NCBI GenBank assembly: GCA_023460975.1
Contig: JAEWOG010000016.1
Location: 1-64,000, forward strand
DNA from: Actinomycetes bacterium
Lineage (GTDB): Bacteria; Actinomycetota; Actinomycetes; Propionibacteriales; Nocardioidaceae
Direction of reading: 5' to 3'
Length of the DNA: 64,000 nucleotides
Below, piece by piece: positions 24,060-31,740 of this stretch (position 1 is its first letter; each line of letters starts with the position of its first letter). Both the position numbers and the translations under genes were made by a program. The notes under the pieces were generated by a model. That model was given only the letters and a program-made list of their open reading frames with translations, made no database searches and was not told the DNA's origin.

Positions 24060-24551
24060 ATGGCTGACTCCAGCTTCGACATCGTGAGCAAGCTCGACCG
24101 CCAGGAGGTGGACAACGCGCTCGGGCAGACCGCCCGCGAGATCGCCACGCGGTTCGACTTCAAGGGCACCGGTGCCACCATCGAGTGGAAGGGCGAGCAG
24201 GCCGTCGAGATCTCCGCGAGCGCCGACGACCGAGCCAGCGCGGTCCTGGACGTCTTCAAGTCCAAGCTGATCAAGCGCGACGTCTCGCTCAAGGTCCTCG
24301 ACGCATCCGAGCCGCGCCAGTCCGGCCAGGTGTCCAAGATCGACATCGCGCTCAAGGAGGGCATCACCTCCGAGGACGCCAAGAAGATCTCGAAGCTCAT
24401 CCGCGACGAGGGCCCCAAGGGCGTCAAGGCGCAGATCCAGGGCGACGAGCTGCGCGTCTCGTCCAAGAAGCGCGACGACCTCCAGGCCGTCATCGCCCTG
24501 GTCAAGGGGCAGGACTACGACTTCGCGGTGCAGTTCACCAACTACCGCTAA
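24060..24551 (+). CDS. yajQ: YajQ family nucleotide/cyclic-di-GMP-binding protein
   Basis: The 163-residue protein begins MADSSFDIVSKLDRQEVDNA and carries the two-lobed YajQ fold (RFDFKGTGATIEWKG, KLIKRDVSLKVLDASEP, AQIQGDELRVSSKKRDDLQ). Family members bind nucleic acids or, in Xanthomonas, cyclic di-GMP. ATG 24060 follows CAGGAAGG. The last six codons, including the stop, span the attL core of an integrated element. The matching attR at 33691 keeps CGCTGA, so the element has replaced a TGA stop with TAA without changing the protein. Confidence 0.93.
   Translation: MADSSFDIVSKLDRQEVDNALGQTAREIATRFDFKGTGATIEWKGEQAVEISASADDRASAVLDVFKSKLIKRDVSLKVLDASEPRQSGQVSKIDIALKEGITSEDAKKISKLIRDEGPKGVKAQIQGDELRVSSKKRDDLQAVIALVKGQDYDFAVQFTNYR
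24534..24549. repeat. attL core
   Basis: TTCACCAACTACCGCT is identical to 33691-33706. It encodes the last five residues FTNYR of YajQ plus the first base of the stop, and it also contains two bases of the integrase stop codon on the other strand. Confidence 0.92.
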
Positions 24552-25699
24552 ACCCGCAGGTCAGACGCCTTAGAACCGCTCTCAGTCCGCACACAGTCCG
24601 CGGAAGCACCGAGAGCGGACTCCATCAAGCTCGACGCCGCAGCCCTCGTCCGGTCTGCGGCGTCGAGCCACAGGTGGGAGTAGATGCCAAGCGTGATCGC
24701 CGCCGACGAGTGCCCCAGCGCCCGCTGGACCGTGACCACGTCACAGCCCTGGGCGATGAGCCCGGAGGCGTAGAAGTGCCGCAGGTCGTGCAGGGTGAAC
24801 TCCCCCAGCCCGACCTTGACCCGCAGCCGGCGCCACTGGTGGCCGGCCGATGACCGGTTGAGCCGCTGGCCCCAGACGTCGGCGAACAGCCACTGCTCGT
24901 CTCCATGCGTCCCGGCCGTGCCCATGTGGGCCGCGATCATGTCGGTGAGCGCCTCGGGGACGTGCACCAGTCGCTCTGAGCCGTACTTGGGCGGCACCAC
25001 GGACAGGCTGGCCACGTTCGTGCCCTGAATCTGACGCTGGACGCGGATCGTGCGGCGCAGGAAGTCCACGTCACCGACCTGCAGGCCGGCCGCTTCCCCC
25101 AGGCGTAGCCCGGCGAACGCACACACGGCCACGTAGGTCGAGAACCACGCCGGCGCCGACGTGATCGCCTTTCCGACGCCCTCGGGAGTCGGGATCCTCG
25201 CCGCGGTGACGTCGGCCTTCGGCTTGCGGGGCAGCTTGGCGCCCTCGCAGGGGTCGGCGGAGATGATCTTGTCCCGCACGGCCGCGAGGAACGCTGCGTG
25301 GACGTAGGCGAACCGGGTGTGGACCGTCGAGGCCGCCAAGCCCTTCTTGCGCGTTGCGGCCGGTTGCTGCAGCTGCTTCACCCACTGCTGAACGTGGGAC
25401 GGCGCGATCCGGCCCATTGGGACGTTGGCGAACGTCACGCTCGAGGCGGCCTGCGCGGCCGAGGCTGCGGTGGAGGCCGTCCAGGTCTGGCGCTCGGCGT
25501 ACACCGCGAACCACTGCTCGAACGTGATCCGGCCGGCGCCGGGGTCCACGTAGGTGCCCGTGACCACGGCTGCGGTTACCTCGTCGAGCCACGCCTGGGC
25601 GTCTACCTTCCGAGCGAAGTGGCGCGCGTGCTCCTTGCCCGCCTCGTCGCGGTACCGGGCCCGCCACTTCCCGTTTTCACGCTTCCGGATCGACGCCAC
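24548..25699 (-). CDS. int: Tyrosine-type site-specific integrase
   Basis: A 383-residue phage-type recombinase. It has an N-terminal AP2-like arm-binding region (VASIRKRENGKWRARYRDE), a core-binding SAM-like domain (about 60-150), and a catalytic domain with Arg in FAGLRLGEAAGL, His-x-x-Arg in LHDLRHFYASGL, His in LGHSSAAITLG and the tyrosine in IYSHLW. GTG 25699 follows GGGGAGG; the longer open frame overlaps the XRE gene and is rejected. Its TAG stop overlaps the attL core. It starts 23 bases inside the 3' end of the XRE gene, so the two are probably coexpressed. Confidence 0.95.
   Translation of the reverse strand: MASIRKRENGKWRARYRDEAGKEHARHFARKVDAQAWLDEVTAAVVTGTYVDPGAGRITFEQWFAVYAERQTWTASTAASAAQAASSVTFANVPMGRIAPSHVQQWVKQLQQPAATRKKGLAASTVHTRFAYVHAAFLAAVRDKIISADPCEGAKLPRKPKADVTAARIPTPEGVGKAITSAPAWFSTYVAVCAFAGLRLGEAAGLQVGDVDFLRRTIRVQRQIQGTNVASLSVVPPKYGSERLVHVPEALTDMIAAHMGTAGTHGDEQWLFADVWGQRLNRSSAGHQWRRLRVKVGLGEFTLHDLRHFYASGLIAQGCDVVTVQRALGHSSAAITLGIYSHLWLDAADRTRAAASSLMESALGASADCVRTESGSKASDLRV
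24555..24601 (+). repeat. Left arm-type repeats
   Basis: The segment holds CGCAGGTCAGACGC (24555) and two copies of CAGTCCGC at 24583 and 24594 (11-bp period). The same set, with one base changed in the first motif, recurs at 33567-33648. Arm-site function for the integrase is inference. The CAGTCCGC copies lie inside the integrase 3' coding region. Confidence 0.6.
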
Positions 25700-26321
25700 T
25701 CGACTCGCCTCCCCTGCGCTCCGAGTGGAACCTGTCAACCAGCGATTCGGGATGCTCCAATGGATAGCCCGCGTATCGACCTGGGCGGGCCCGGACGTCC
25801 GAGTCGGACGGTGTCTCGCCCGCAGCGAGAGCCTCACCGAGCGCCATACGCCTCCCCGCCTCGAGGGCGCGGTCTGGCCAGTAGTTGTCGAGCCACCCGC
25901 GACCACTCTCGAGCATGACGTTCTCGATCGCCACGCCGCCGGCGACTGCTCGCTCGAAGTACGCCTCGAACCTTGCGTAGGCACGGAATGCACCAGCAGA
26001 TGCGTCCACCAGCCTTTCCCACGCTTCGGCGAGGTCACGGGCGAACTCCATGAAGGTCGCAGAGTCGTCGCCATGCTCGGAGAGGACGCCCAAGTCAACA
26101 CCGAGAGCTCGCGAGAGGGCGACCGCTTCATCCAACCGTAGGCGCCTGTCGCCCTTCTCGATCCGGGTGACGGCGGTTCCGTCGAACTTGACGCCGCTCG
26201 CAGACGCCAGGTCGGCGAGATGAGACTGGCTCCACCCCCGTCGCTCTCGCTCGCGCCTGATCGCCTCTGCGACGCGCTCCTCCGCGGACCCCTGGACTAG
26301 CTCCGGCTTTTCATTGGACAT
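25677..26321 (-). CDS. XRE-family HTH regulator of the element
   Basis: The 214-residue protein has an N-terminal XRE helix-turn-helix at about residues 15-75 (RRERERRGWSQSHLADLASA ... AVTRIEKGDRRLRLDEAVALS) and a helical C-terminal half of unknown fold. ATG 26321 fits a leaderless transcript from TACGCT at 26328-26333. It diverges from the excisionase-like gene across a 92-bp control region, the standard layout of a phage-type repressor deciding between integration and excision. The 3' end overlaps int. Confidence 0.85.
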   Translation of the reverse strand: MSNEKPELVQGSAEERVAEAIRRERERRGWSQSHLADLASASGVKFDGTAVTRIEKGDRRLRLDEAVALSRALGVDLGVLSEHGDDSATFMEFARDLAEAWERLVDASAGAFRAYARFEAYFERAVAGGVAIENVMLESGRGWLDNYWPDRALEAGRRMALGEALAAGETPSDSDVRARPGRYAGYPLEHPESLVDRFHSERRGGESSGVDPEA

Positions 26322-26413
26322 TTTCACAGCGTACTGCGATTCATGCTTGCACAACAGGCGCACTCGCTTTACTGTGTTTTTCACAGTCCACTGCATTTTT
26401 CATAGGAGAGGCC
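26322..26413. promoter_or_regulatory. Divergent control region of the element (operator candidates)
   Basis: ACTGTG-TTTTT-CACAGT (26371-26387) is a perfect 6-bp-arm dyad upstream of the excisionase-like gene. CTGTGAAAA occurs in it and again, on the minus strand, at the XRE start (26318-26326). The -10 for XRE is TACGCT (26328-26333). The local sequence is clearly AT-richer than its surroundings. Autoregulation by the XRE protein is inferred. Confidence 0.6.
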
Positions 26414-26605
26414 ATGGAGAAGCTACTCCGTGTCGAGGACGTCACAGAGATGACAGGTATCGCCCCCGGCACTTTGGCGCTTTGGCGCCACAAGGGGACC
26501 GGTCCTCGGTCGGCCAAGCTAGGCAAGCGAGTGGTCTACCGCGAGTCCGACGTCGCGGCGTGGATCGACGAGCAGTTCGCGCTCGCATCCTCAGGAGAGA
26601 AGTGA
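26414..26605 (+). CDS. Excisionase-like small HTH protein
   Basis: A 63-residue winged-helix MerR/HTH_17 protein (LLRVEDVTEMTGIAPGTLAL, WRHKGTGPRSAKLG, VVYRESDVAAWIDEQ) of the size and pattern of phage excisionases. ATG 26414 is preceded by AGGAGAGG. It is the first gene rightward from the divergent control region and probably directs excision by Int, or acts as an activator. Confidence 0.8.
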   Translation: MEKLLRVEDVTEMTGIAPGTLALWRHKGTGPRSAKLGKRVVYRESDVAAWIDEQFALASSGEK

Positions 26606-26666
26606 GCCGTCTGGTGCTGACACACCAGACGGCTCGGCACGACACCAACATGAAGGCAGGAATCGC

Positions 26667-27155
26667 ATGACCACTGTACCGAACCAGACCGACAAGTCCG
26701 GTCTGGAGATGTTCCTGTGGGCCGCGCCCACGCGGCGCCCCACGTTCAGCACCGAGAAGCACCCCACGCCCCTGTCCATGAAGTGCCCGACCTGGTGTCA
26801 GGGCGACGGCCCCGGTCACGAATGGGACGCTGGCGCCAACGGCTCGTGGCCCCGTCACACCAGTCCCGGCCTCCGCGTGCGGATCCACTCCGGCCGCGGG
26901 TACGAAGACACCCGCGAGGACTCAGACGAGCGCGGCGACGAGTACGGCATCCGCCACGCCAACATCGAAGCGGCACTGACCCGCTCGGACCGCAACACCG
27001 GCCGCGAGACCGGGATCCAGCTCACCTACAACGCCGGCGACGGGAACGGCGGACACGTGCAGCGAGCCATCCCCGCCATGTTCCCCGACGAAGCCCGCGA
27101 GCTCGTCGCCGTGCTGCAGCACCTCCTGCGAGTCGGGCAGGAGGTGGACGCATGA
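26667..27155 (+). CDS. DUF6907-like protein
   Basis: The 162-residue protein contains CPTWC (40-44) followed by GPGHEWD and a beta-rich segment (SPGLRVRIHSGRGYE...), which resembles the actinobacterial DUF6907 family as I remember it. The Cys pair and His could bind metal. AAGGCAGGAATCGC precedes ATG 26667. It is the first of ten overlapping genes and is a distant paralogue of the next one. Function unknown. Confidence 0.6.
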   Translation: MTTVPNQTDKSGLEMFLWAAPTRRPTFSTEKHPTPLSMKCPTWCQGDGPGHEWDAGANGSWPRHTSPGLRVRIHSGRGYEDTREDSDERGDEYGIRHANIEAALTRSDRNTGRETGIQLTYNAGDGNGGHVQRAIPAMFPDEARELVAVLQHLLRVGQEVDA

Positions 27156-27565
27156 TGCGCGACGCGCCCCTCACTGGCCGAGGCCGATCCGTGTGCACCA
27201 CGTGCGGTGAGCCCGAAGACTTCTGCGCGCGACTCGTGCCCGCGTCGAAGCCGTGCCCGGCCTGGTGCGCCCAGATGCCAGCCGGCCACGCGGCCAGCGA
27301 TCCACTCGGGGGTGAGGTTGTCTGGCACTCCCCCGGCCGGTTCGGTGCCGTCGACATCGAGCAGTGCGACGACGGCGAGACCACACCTGGCGAGCTGAGC
27401 ATCATCGTTCACGGCGCGGACCAGTACCTCGAGGACGTGGCCGACTGGTCCGCGGCCGCGGGGCGCCTCCGCGCGATCGCGGCCGACCTCGATCGGGCCG
27501 CGGCGTGGATCGACCAGCACGCTCCCCAGGCCCCCGCCCCTTCCCCGGTCGGAGGCGGCGCCTGA
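27152..27565 (+). CDS. Second DUF6907-like protein
   Basis: A 137-residue protein with an N-terminal CTTC zinc-knuckle-like pair (15-18), then CPAWCAQMPAGH, parallel to CPTWC...GH of the preceding gene, and a beta-rich core (GEVVWHSPGRFGAVDIEQ) ending in a Pro/Ala tail. GGAGGTGGACGC precedes ATG 27152; ATG 27155 is also possible. Its start overlaps the stop of the upstream gene. Function unknown. Confidence 0.6.
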   Translation: MMRDAPLTGRGRSVCTTCGEPEDFCARLVPASKPCPAWCAQMPAGHAASDPLGGEVVWHSPGRFGAVDIEQCDDGETTPGELSIIVHGADQYLEDVADWSAAAGRLRAIAADLDRAAAWIDQHAPQAPAPSPVGGGA

Positions 27566-28386
27566 TGGACGAAAAGTTCGTGTCCACGGCCGGGCGTGAC
27601 GTCGGCCGCTTCTCCTGGGAGAAGCACCTGCGTGCGTCCGGCCTGGACTCGACCGCGAAGCTCGTGGGGTTCGCGCTTGCGACCTTCGCGGACGAGGACG
27701 GCTCCCACGCTCACCCCGGGGCCGCGCTCCTCGCCGAGAGCTGCTCGAAGTCCCAGACAACAGTGCACCGGGCCCTGGCCCGTCTTCGCCAGGCCGGGTT
27801 CCTCCGCAGGACGCTGGCGGGTCGGCACGCCGTTCGCCGGCACTACGCAGACGAGTTCCAGCTCACTATCCCGAGCGGGCACGAAGAGGCCCCTTCGACG
27901 ACTTCCGGCACCCACTCCCATGGGGCTCCGAACGGCCCGACCACTAATCACCCACGCCCTGTGGATAACCCCGACCACTGGTCGCCCACGACCACACACC
28001 AACCCATAACCAACCCAAGACCAGCAGCAGCAGCGCGCGCGAGCTCGACAAGCACACCACCCACCGGCCCCGAGCTAGCGGCCGTGCGAGCTCTCCGAGC
28101 CAGACACGGCGACGCCGTCGACGGAATCGACCTCGCGGCCGCCGTGGCCAACCTCGCGACCCGACCCAACGTCCGCAACCCCGCGGGCCTCGCCCGCACC
28201 CTTCCCCCGGACGAGCTCGCGGCCGAGGCTGAGGCCTACCACGCCGCCCGGGGCGCCGCGGCCCGCGTCGTCGCGGCCCACTGCGTACAGCCAGGACACG
28301 AGGGCCAGCCAGCTGGCTACACGGCCACCGGCGATCCCCTGTGCCTCCACTGCGACCGAGCCGCTGCGGGAGGTGTCCGAGTATGA
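27565..28386 (+). CDS. Winged-helix protein, possible replication or regulatory factor
   Basis: A 273-residue protein whose first 90 residues form a winged helix (GLDSTAKLVGFALATFADED, HPGAALLAESCSKSQTTVHR, ALARLRQAGFLRR), similar to the helix-turn-helix domain at the N-terminus of phage replication initiators. A Thr/Pro/Asn-rich linker (about 115-165) and a C-terminal domain with LARTLPPDELAAEAEAYHAARG and C..H..C-x2-C residues follow. The architecture would suit an initiator for the element, but no helicase-loader or ATPase motif is seen. Coupled to both neighbours. Confidence 0.55.
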   Translation: MDEKFVSTAGRDVGRFSWEKHLRASGLDSTAKLVGFALATFADEDGSHAHPGAALLAESCSKSQTTVHRALARLRQAGFLRRTLAGRHAVRRHYADEFQLTIPSGHEEAPSTTSGTHSHGAPNGPTTNHPRPVDNPDHWSPTTTHQPITNPRPAAAARASSTSTPPTGPELAAVRALRARHGDAVDGIDLAAAVANLATRPNVRNPAGLARTLPPDELAAEAEAYHAARGAAARVVAAHCVQPGHEGQPAGYTATGDPLCLHCDRAAAGGVRV

Positions 28387-28790
28387 GCGACTACGACGAG
28401 TGCCCTCTGATCGACAACACCGCCTCCGTCGAGCTCGGCCTGGGCTACGCCCTCGCGTGGGTCTACGACGCGACCGGGCGGCCCTGGCCAGTCGTGTACG
28501 ACGCCAGGCAGAGCGACCCCCAGCCCATCGCCACCACCGCGGCCGAGTTCGCCCAACTCGCGCCGCACGAGCTGACCGGACGTCTCCCGGAGAAGTACGT
28601 CCAGTTCCGGTGCGGCGCGCCCACCCGAGCCGGCAGCGGGAAGCCATGCCGAGTTCGAGTCCCCCGTCCCGGGGACCACTGCCAGCACCACCTGCAGCTC
28701 GTGGCCCCGTCCCGGCCGGGCAACGCCCGCCCGACCCCGGCCGGCGAGCTGACCCTGTTCGAGCTCGACGGCCCCGAGGGCACCCGGTGA
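28383..28790 (+). CDS. Unknown small protein with CGAPT zinc-finger motif
   Basis: A 135-residue protein with a mixed N-terminal domain (LGLGYALAWVYDATGRPWPV) and a C-terminal motif CGAPTRAGSGKPCRVRVPRP followed by GDHCQHH (Cys77, Cys89, Cys100, His102/103), a likely zinc site. The same pattern makes up most of the 47-residue gene at 29104. ATGA overlap with the upstream gene. Function unknown. Confidence 0.6.
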   Translation: MSDYDECPLIDNTASVELGLGYALAWVYDATGRPWPVVYDARQSDPQPIATTAAEFAQLAPHELTGRLPEKYVQFRCGAPTRAGSGKPCRVRVPRPGDHCQHHLQLVAPSRPGNARPTPAGELTLFELDGPEGTR

Positions 28791-29107
28791 GCCGGCAGAG
28801 CTGGGCGCCCGTGGACTCCACCGACGCCCGCGAGCAGCGCGAAGCAGCTCAGGCCAGCGAGGCCGAGATCCACTCCAAGCCCGTCGACGTCGACGAGCAC
28901 GACCCACGGTGCTCGAACGGCTGGCTGGGTGAAGACCCCGAAGGTCGACCGATCCCCTGCCTGACCTGCCGGCCATGGCTCGCTCAGGTCCCGTGCTGGG
29001 GATGCCAGGCGCGAGCTGACGTGTGCGAGAACCGCCGACTGCTCGGCCTCGGACGGTGCTGTCACGACTGCGATCACCACGCCCCGAGAGCTCAGACCCG
29101 CCGATGA
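28787..29107 (+). CDS. Cysteine-rich small protein
   Basis: A 106-residue protein with nine cysteines: Cys42, CLTC (58-61), CWGC (70-73), Cys80 and CCHDC (91-95) with HH behind. This is consistent with two zinc ribbons. GTG 28787 overlaps the upstream stop (GTGA). No family was recognised. Confidence 0.55.
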   Translation: MSRQSWAPVDSTDAREQREAAQASEAEIHSKPVDVDEHDPRCSNGWLGEDPEGRPIPCLTCRPWLAQVPCWGCQARADVCENRRLLGLGRCCHDCDHHAPRAQTRR

Positions 29108-29247
29108 CCGAGTCCACCACGACACCTCCCGCCGACCGCTTCCACGTGCCCGCCTGCGGCGCACCGACCCAGACCCAGCAGCCCTGCAGACTGCGGGTCC
29201 GAACCTCAGGCGAGCGCTGCCACCTGCATCGCGAGGCCACCGACTGA
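29104..29247 (+). CDS. 47-residue CGAPT zinc-finger protein
   Basis: Almost the whole protein is the motif CGAPTQTQQPCRLRVRTSGE then RCHLH (Cys18, Cys28, Cys39, His42), matching residues 77-103 of the product at 28383. The start ATG overlaps the preceding stop (ATGA), and the stop overlaps the next ATG. It looks like a free-standing copy of that domain. Confidence 0.6.
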   Translation: MTESTTTPPADRFHVPACGAPTQTQQPCRLRVRTSGERCHLHREATD

Positions 29248-29717
29248 TGCCGTCTCCACGGGCCCGAGGCACCGGCGAGGGACCACCAGCGATCGCGGAC
29301 CTCTGGTCCCTCACGCCCTCCGGCGATGCCGTCATCGCCCCGCGCCTGGCTCACATCCTGTGGGCCGGGTTCGACCGACTCAACACCCACGAACAGCGGC
29401 ACAACGGAACAGCCATGGTCGGCGTTCTGGCCGAGGTACGCAGCGAGCTCTTCAGGATGACGAGCAGTGCACAGCACGCGCGCGGCGCGTCCCCCCGGCG
29501 TCCTGAGGACGTCCCCACGGTGCCGATGGTGGCAGCGTCAGACACGACCGATGTGGTCTCCACCCGGGAGGCAGCCGATCTGCTGGGCGTCTGCACACGC
29601 CAAGCACGCCGACTCCTCACCGACCACGAGCTCGCAACGGTCCGGGCTGGCCGACTCACGGCCCGCCGCGCAGACGTCGAAGACCTCGCAAGACACCGGA
29701 AAGAAGGAAGCACATGA
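29247..29717 (+). CDS. HTH_17/excisionase-type DNA-binding protein with N-terminal extension
   Basis: The 156-residue protein ends in a MerR-like helix-turn-helix (VVSTREAADLLGVCTRQARR ... VRAGRLTARRADVEDLARHR, about 105-152). The first 100 residues contain a helical segment (RLAHILWAGFDRLNTHEQRH) and a linker. It is a second DNA-binding protein of Xis type in this element and could regulate the operon or assist replication. Confidence 0.6.
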   Translation: MPSPRARGTGEGPPAIADLWSLTPSGDAVIAPRLAHILWAGFDRLNTHEQRHNGTAMVGVLAEVRSELFRMTSSAQHARGASPRRPEDVPTVPMVAASDTTDVVSTREAADLLGVCTRQARRLLTDHELATVRAGRLTARRADVEDLARHRKEGST

Positions 29718-29971
29718 GACGCACACAGCCACTCGCCCCGCGTGCCGGCCGCCGCCCACTCCCGCTCGCCACCAGAACCACCCAGCGCAGCCCTGCCGAG
29801 GTTCGCAAGAGCGCGAACCAGGCGCAGCTCGCCGACGCACGAGCCACACGGGCCGCCCGTCGCCAGGCCGCCGAAGACGCCGCCTTCGAGGTCGCCCATG
29901 CCGCGACCCTCAGGCAGCACGGGATCACCCCACGCCCCGCGATCCAGGAGAGCGGAGACAGCAGCCGATGA
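29714..29971 (+). CDS. Small basic protein of unknown function
   Basis: The 85-residue protein has an Arg/Pro-rich N-terminus (MRRTQPLAPRAGRRPLPLA) and an Ala/Arg/Glu-rich helical centre. It overlaps genes on both sides by ATGA junctions. The coding call rests on this coupling; no family was recognised. Confidence 0.5.
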   Translation: MRRTQPLAPRAGRRPLPLATRTTQRSPAEVRKSANQAQLADARATRAARRQAAEDAAFEVAHAATLRQHGITPRPAIQESGDSSR

Positions 29972-30828
29972 GCCTGCCTGTCATCGCCGGCGAGACACCC
30001 CACCGGCTGTTCAGCTCCGCGACGCTGACCGAGCTGCTCGACACGCTGGCCTCGGTAGGCGTCAAGCTCCCCCGCGCGGCAGTCGCCGGCGCCGCGGCGT
30101 TCCGGTCGTGGCAGAAGGACTCGGCCGCGATCGAGAACGAACTGAGGTACCACCAGACCCCGACCGATCTGTTCTCGATGACGCGCGCAGAGATGATCGA
30201 GCACGCCCGCATGCGAGCCAACGAGGAAGCCGGACAGTACGCCTCACTGGCACACCTCGGGTTCGGCGGTCACATGTCCGGGCACCCGGGTGCCGCACAC
30301 TTCGCCGTCGAGAAAGAACTGGCAGCCGCACTGCGCGAGATCCTGAACGCCAACGCAGACGCCCTGCTCGACCAGATCCGCCCACGCTTCACGACCCTGG
30401 CCACCACGGCCTGGGACACCGTGGCCATGGGCATCGTCCCCGGCATGACGGCCGGCCAGGCCCTCGCCCTGCCCGGCGACGCCACCAAGATCCGCAAGGC
30501 CTGGCAGTCCGGGACGCACAACATGGCAGCCCTCGCGCAGCTCGTAGACCTGCGCGTCCAGCTGTCCCAGGTGGTCGGCTTCCCCGGCACCGTCCGGCAG
30601 GACGGGATCTTGACCTGGTGGCCAGCATTCGGGGACAAGCCGCTCCTGTGGGGAACGGCGATGGACAAGTCACAGGTCCCGCCCCTGGACGGCGAGCGCC
30701 CCTACGTGCGGATCCCCGAGACGGCAGGCCAGAAGGTCCACCGACTCACGATCGAGGCGGGACAGCCCCTGCAGCTGCTGCCCATCGCCAAGACCAACAG
30801 GATCCTCAAGAAGGTCATCAATGCCTGA
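29968..30828 (+). CDS. Unknown 286-residue protein of the element
   Basis: A soluble protein with no signal or membrane span. The central part is helical (AAHFAVEKELAAALREILNA ... DALLDQIRPRFTTLATTAWD) with a following hydrophobic GIVPGMTAGQALALPGDATK; the C-terminal third has GILTWWPAFGDKPLLWGTAM. It does not contain recognisable nucleotide-binding or nuclease motifs. It might be a phage-type structural or packaging-interference protein, but nothing in the sequence proves this. It overlaps the next gene by 8 bases. Confidence 0.55.
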   Translation: MSLPVIAGETPHRLFSSATLTELLDTLASVGVKLPRAAVAGAAAFRSWQKDSAAIENELRYHQTPTDLFSMTRAEMIEHARMRANEEAGQYASLAHLGFGGHMSGHPGAAHFAVEKELAAALREILNANADALLDQIRPRFTTLATTAWDTVAMGIVPGMTAGQALALPGDATKIRKAWQSGTHNMAALAQLVDLRVQLSQVVGFPGTVRQDGILTWWPAFGDKPLLWGTAMDKSQVPPLDGERPYVRIPETAGQKVHRLTIEAGQPLQLLPIAKTNRILKKVINA

Positions 30829-31063
30829 GATCTTCGGTGCCGGCGACGAACGGTTCGTCGTCCTACACACCATCCTTCACATCGACGGCCGACAGCTCGT
30901 CCATGGCCAGGTCTTCGACATCATCAGCGGGAAGTACGACCCGCTCAAGATCGACCATCTCCTCGAGGTGGGCGCGATCGCCCCTGTCGATCCACAACGT
31001 CTGGCACCGCTCAAGGTGACAGCGCGTGCCGAGGACGGAGCCTTCCCGCTCGTTGATCCCTAG
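30821..31063 (+). CDS. Unknown 80-residue protein
   Basis: A compact, likely beta-rich small protein (ERFVVLHTILHIDGRQLVHG, VFDIISGKYDPLKIDHLLEVG). It is the last gene of the coupled chain that began at 26667 and starts 8 bases inside the previous gene. It ends 3 bases before a 92-bp hairpin. Confidence 0.5.
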   Translation: MPEIFGAGDERFVVLHTILHIDGRQLVHGQVFDIISGKYDPLKIDHLLEVGAIAPVDPQRLAPLKVTARAEDGAFPLVDP

Positions 31064-31065
31064 AC

Positions 31066-31157
31066 CAGTGCGTGCCGGACAGGTTCTCCCGATCGTCAGG
31101 GGAATGTGGTGTACCGGATCGGAACATGAGGCGCGGACGACTGTCCGGCACGCACTG
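31066..31157. repeat. 92-bp inverted-repeat hairpin
   Basis: Perfect 16-bp arms (CAGTGCGTGCCGGACA at 31066-31081; complement at 31142-31157) enclose 60 bases, which hold a smaller dyad (CCGATC / GGATCGG). It lies between the operon end and the gene at 31260. It could be a terminator (no clear T tract), a replication origin, a structured RNA or a MITE; no target-site duplication is seen. Confidence 0.7.
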
Positions 31158-31259
31158 CCCGCAAAAATCCAGCGCCGAGGGCTTCCAGAGCAGCCGCTCT
31201 CCCCCTATCCCTCCCCGGCCGCTTCATGTCACGCCAACTCGTCACGCTAAGGAGGTTCC

Positions 31260-31682
31260 GTGCGCCAGACCACCTGCGCGCAGTGCTCGAGCCCCTTCCT
31301 CGCGCAGCGCACCAGCGCCAAGTTCTGCAGCGCCACCTGCCGGCAGCAGTCCCGACGCAGCCGTGGCCACCAAGCCGCGCTCGAACCGGCCACCGGGGCG
31401 GCCCCTGCTGTCGACTCCGCCATCATCGAACGCACCCGCGCCGAGCTCGAGCAGCTCGGCGCGCTCGACACCGTCACCGGCGCCGCGGCCATGATCCTGG
31501 CCGAACGCCTCGCCTCGCCACGCGACACCGGATCCGCGGCCGCCGCCGTCTCCCGCGAGCTCGACCGCCTCATGATCCGCGTCCGCTCCGGCATCACCGA
31601 CCACGGCGACCCGCTCGACAGCATCCGCCGTCGACGCGACGCCAAGCGCGCCCGCGCAGCCGAGCGACAACCGCAGGCCTAG
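31260..31682 (+). CDS. Zinc-finger-containing small protein of the element
   Basis: The 140-residue protein has an N-terminal C-x2-C ... C-x3-C knuckle (CAQC 6-9, CSATC 23-27) followed by a basic RQQSRRSRG, then a helical domain (IIERTRAELEQLGALDTVTG ... AVSRELDRLMIRVRSGI). This pattern occurs in small DNA-binding proteins of actinophages. GTG 31260 follows a full AAGGAGG. The 3' half is duplicated downstream at 31741. Function unknown. Confidence 0.65.
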   Translation: MRQTTCAQCSSPFLAQRTSAKFCSATCRQQSRRSRGHQAALEPATGAAPAVDSAIIERTRAELEQLGALDTVTGAAAMILAERLASPRDTGSAAAAVSRELDRLMIRVRSGITDHGDPLDSIRRRRDAKRARAAERQPQA

Positions 31683-31740
31683 CCGGCGAGGGTCTCGCCT
31701 GAATCAGCGACCAGCCAGCCAGCTCGACACGTCGACAGCG

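Noticed and set aside
31066..31157. tRNA or tmRNA-like gene
   Set aside because: The 16-bp outer stem is too long for an acceptor stem, and no T-arm GGTTCRA or anticodon arm is present.
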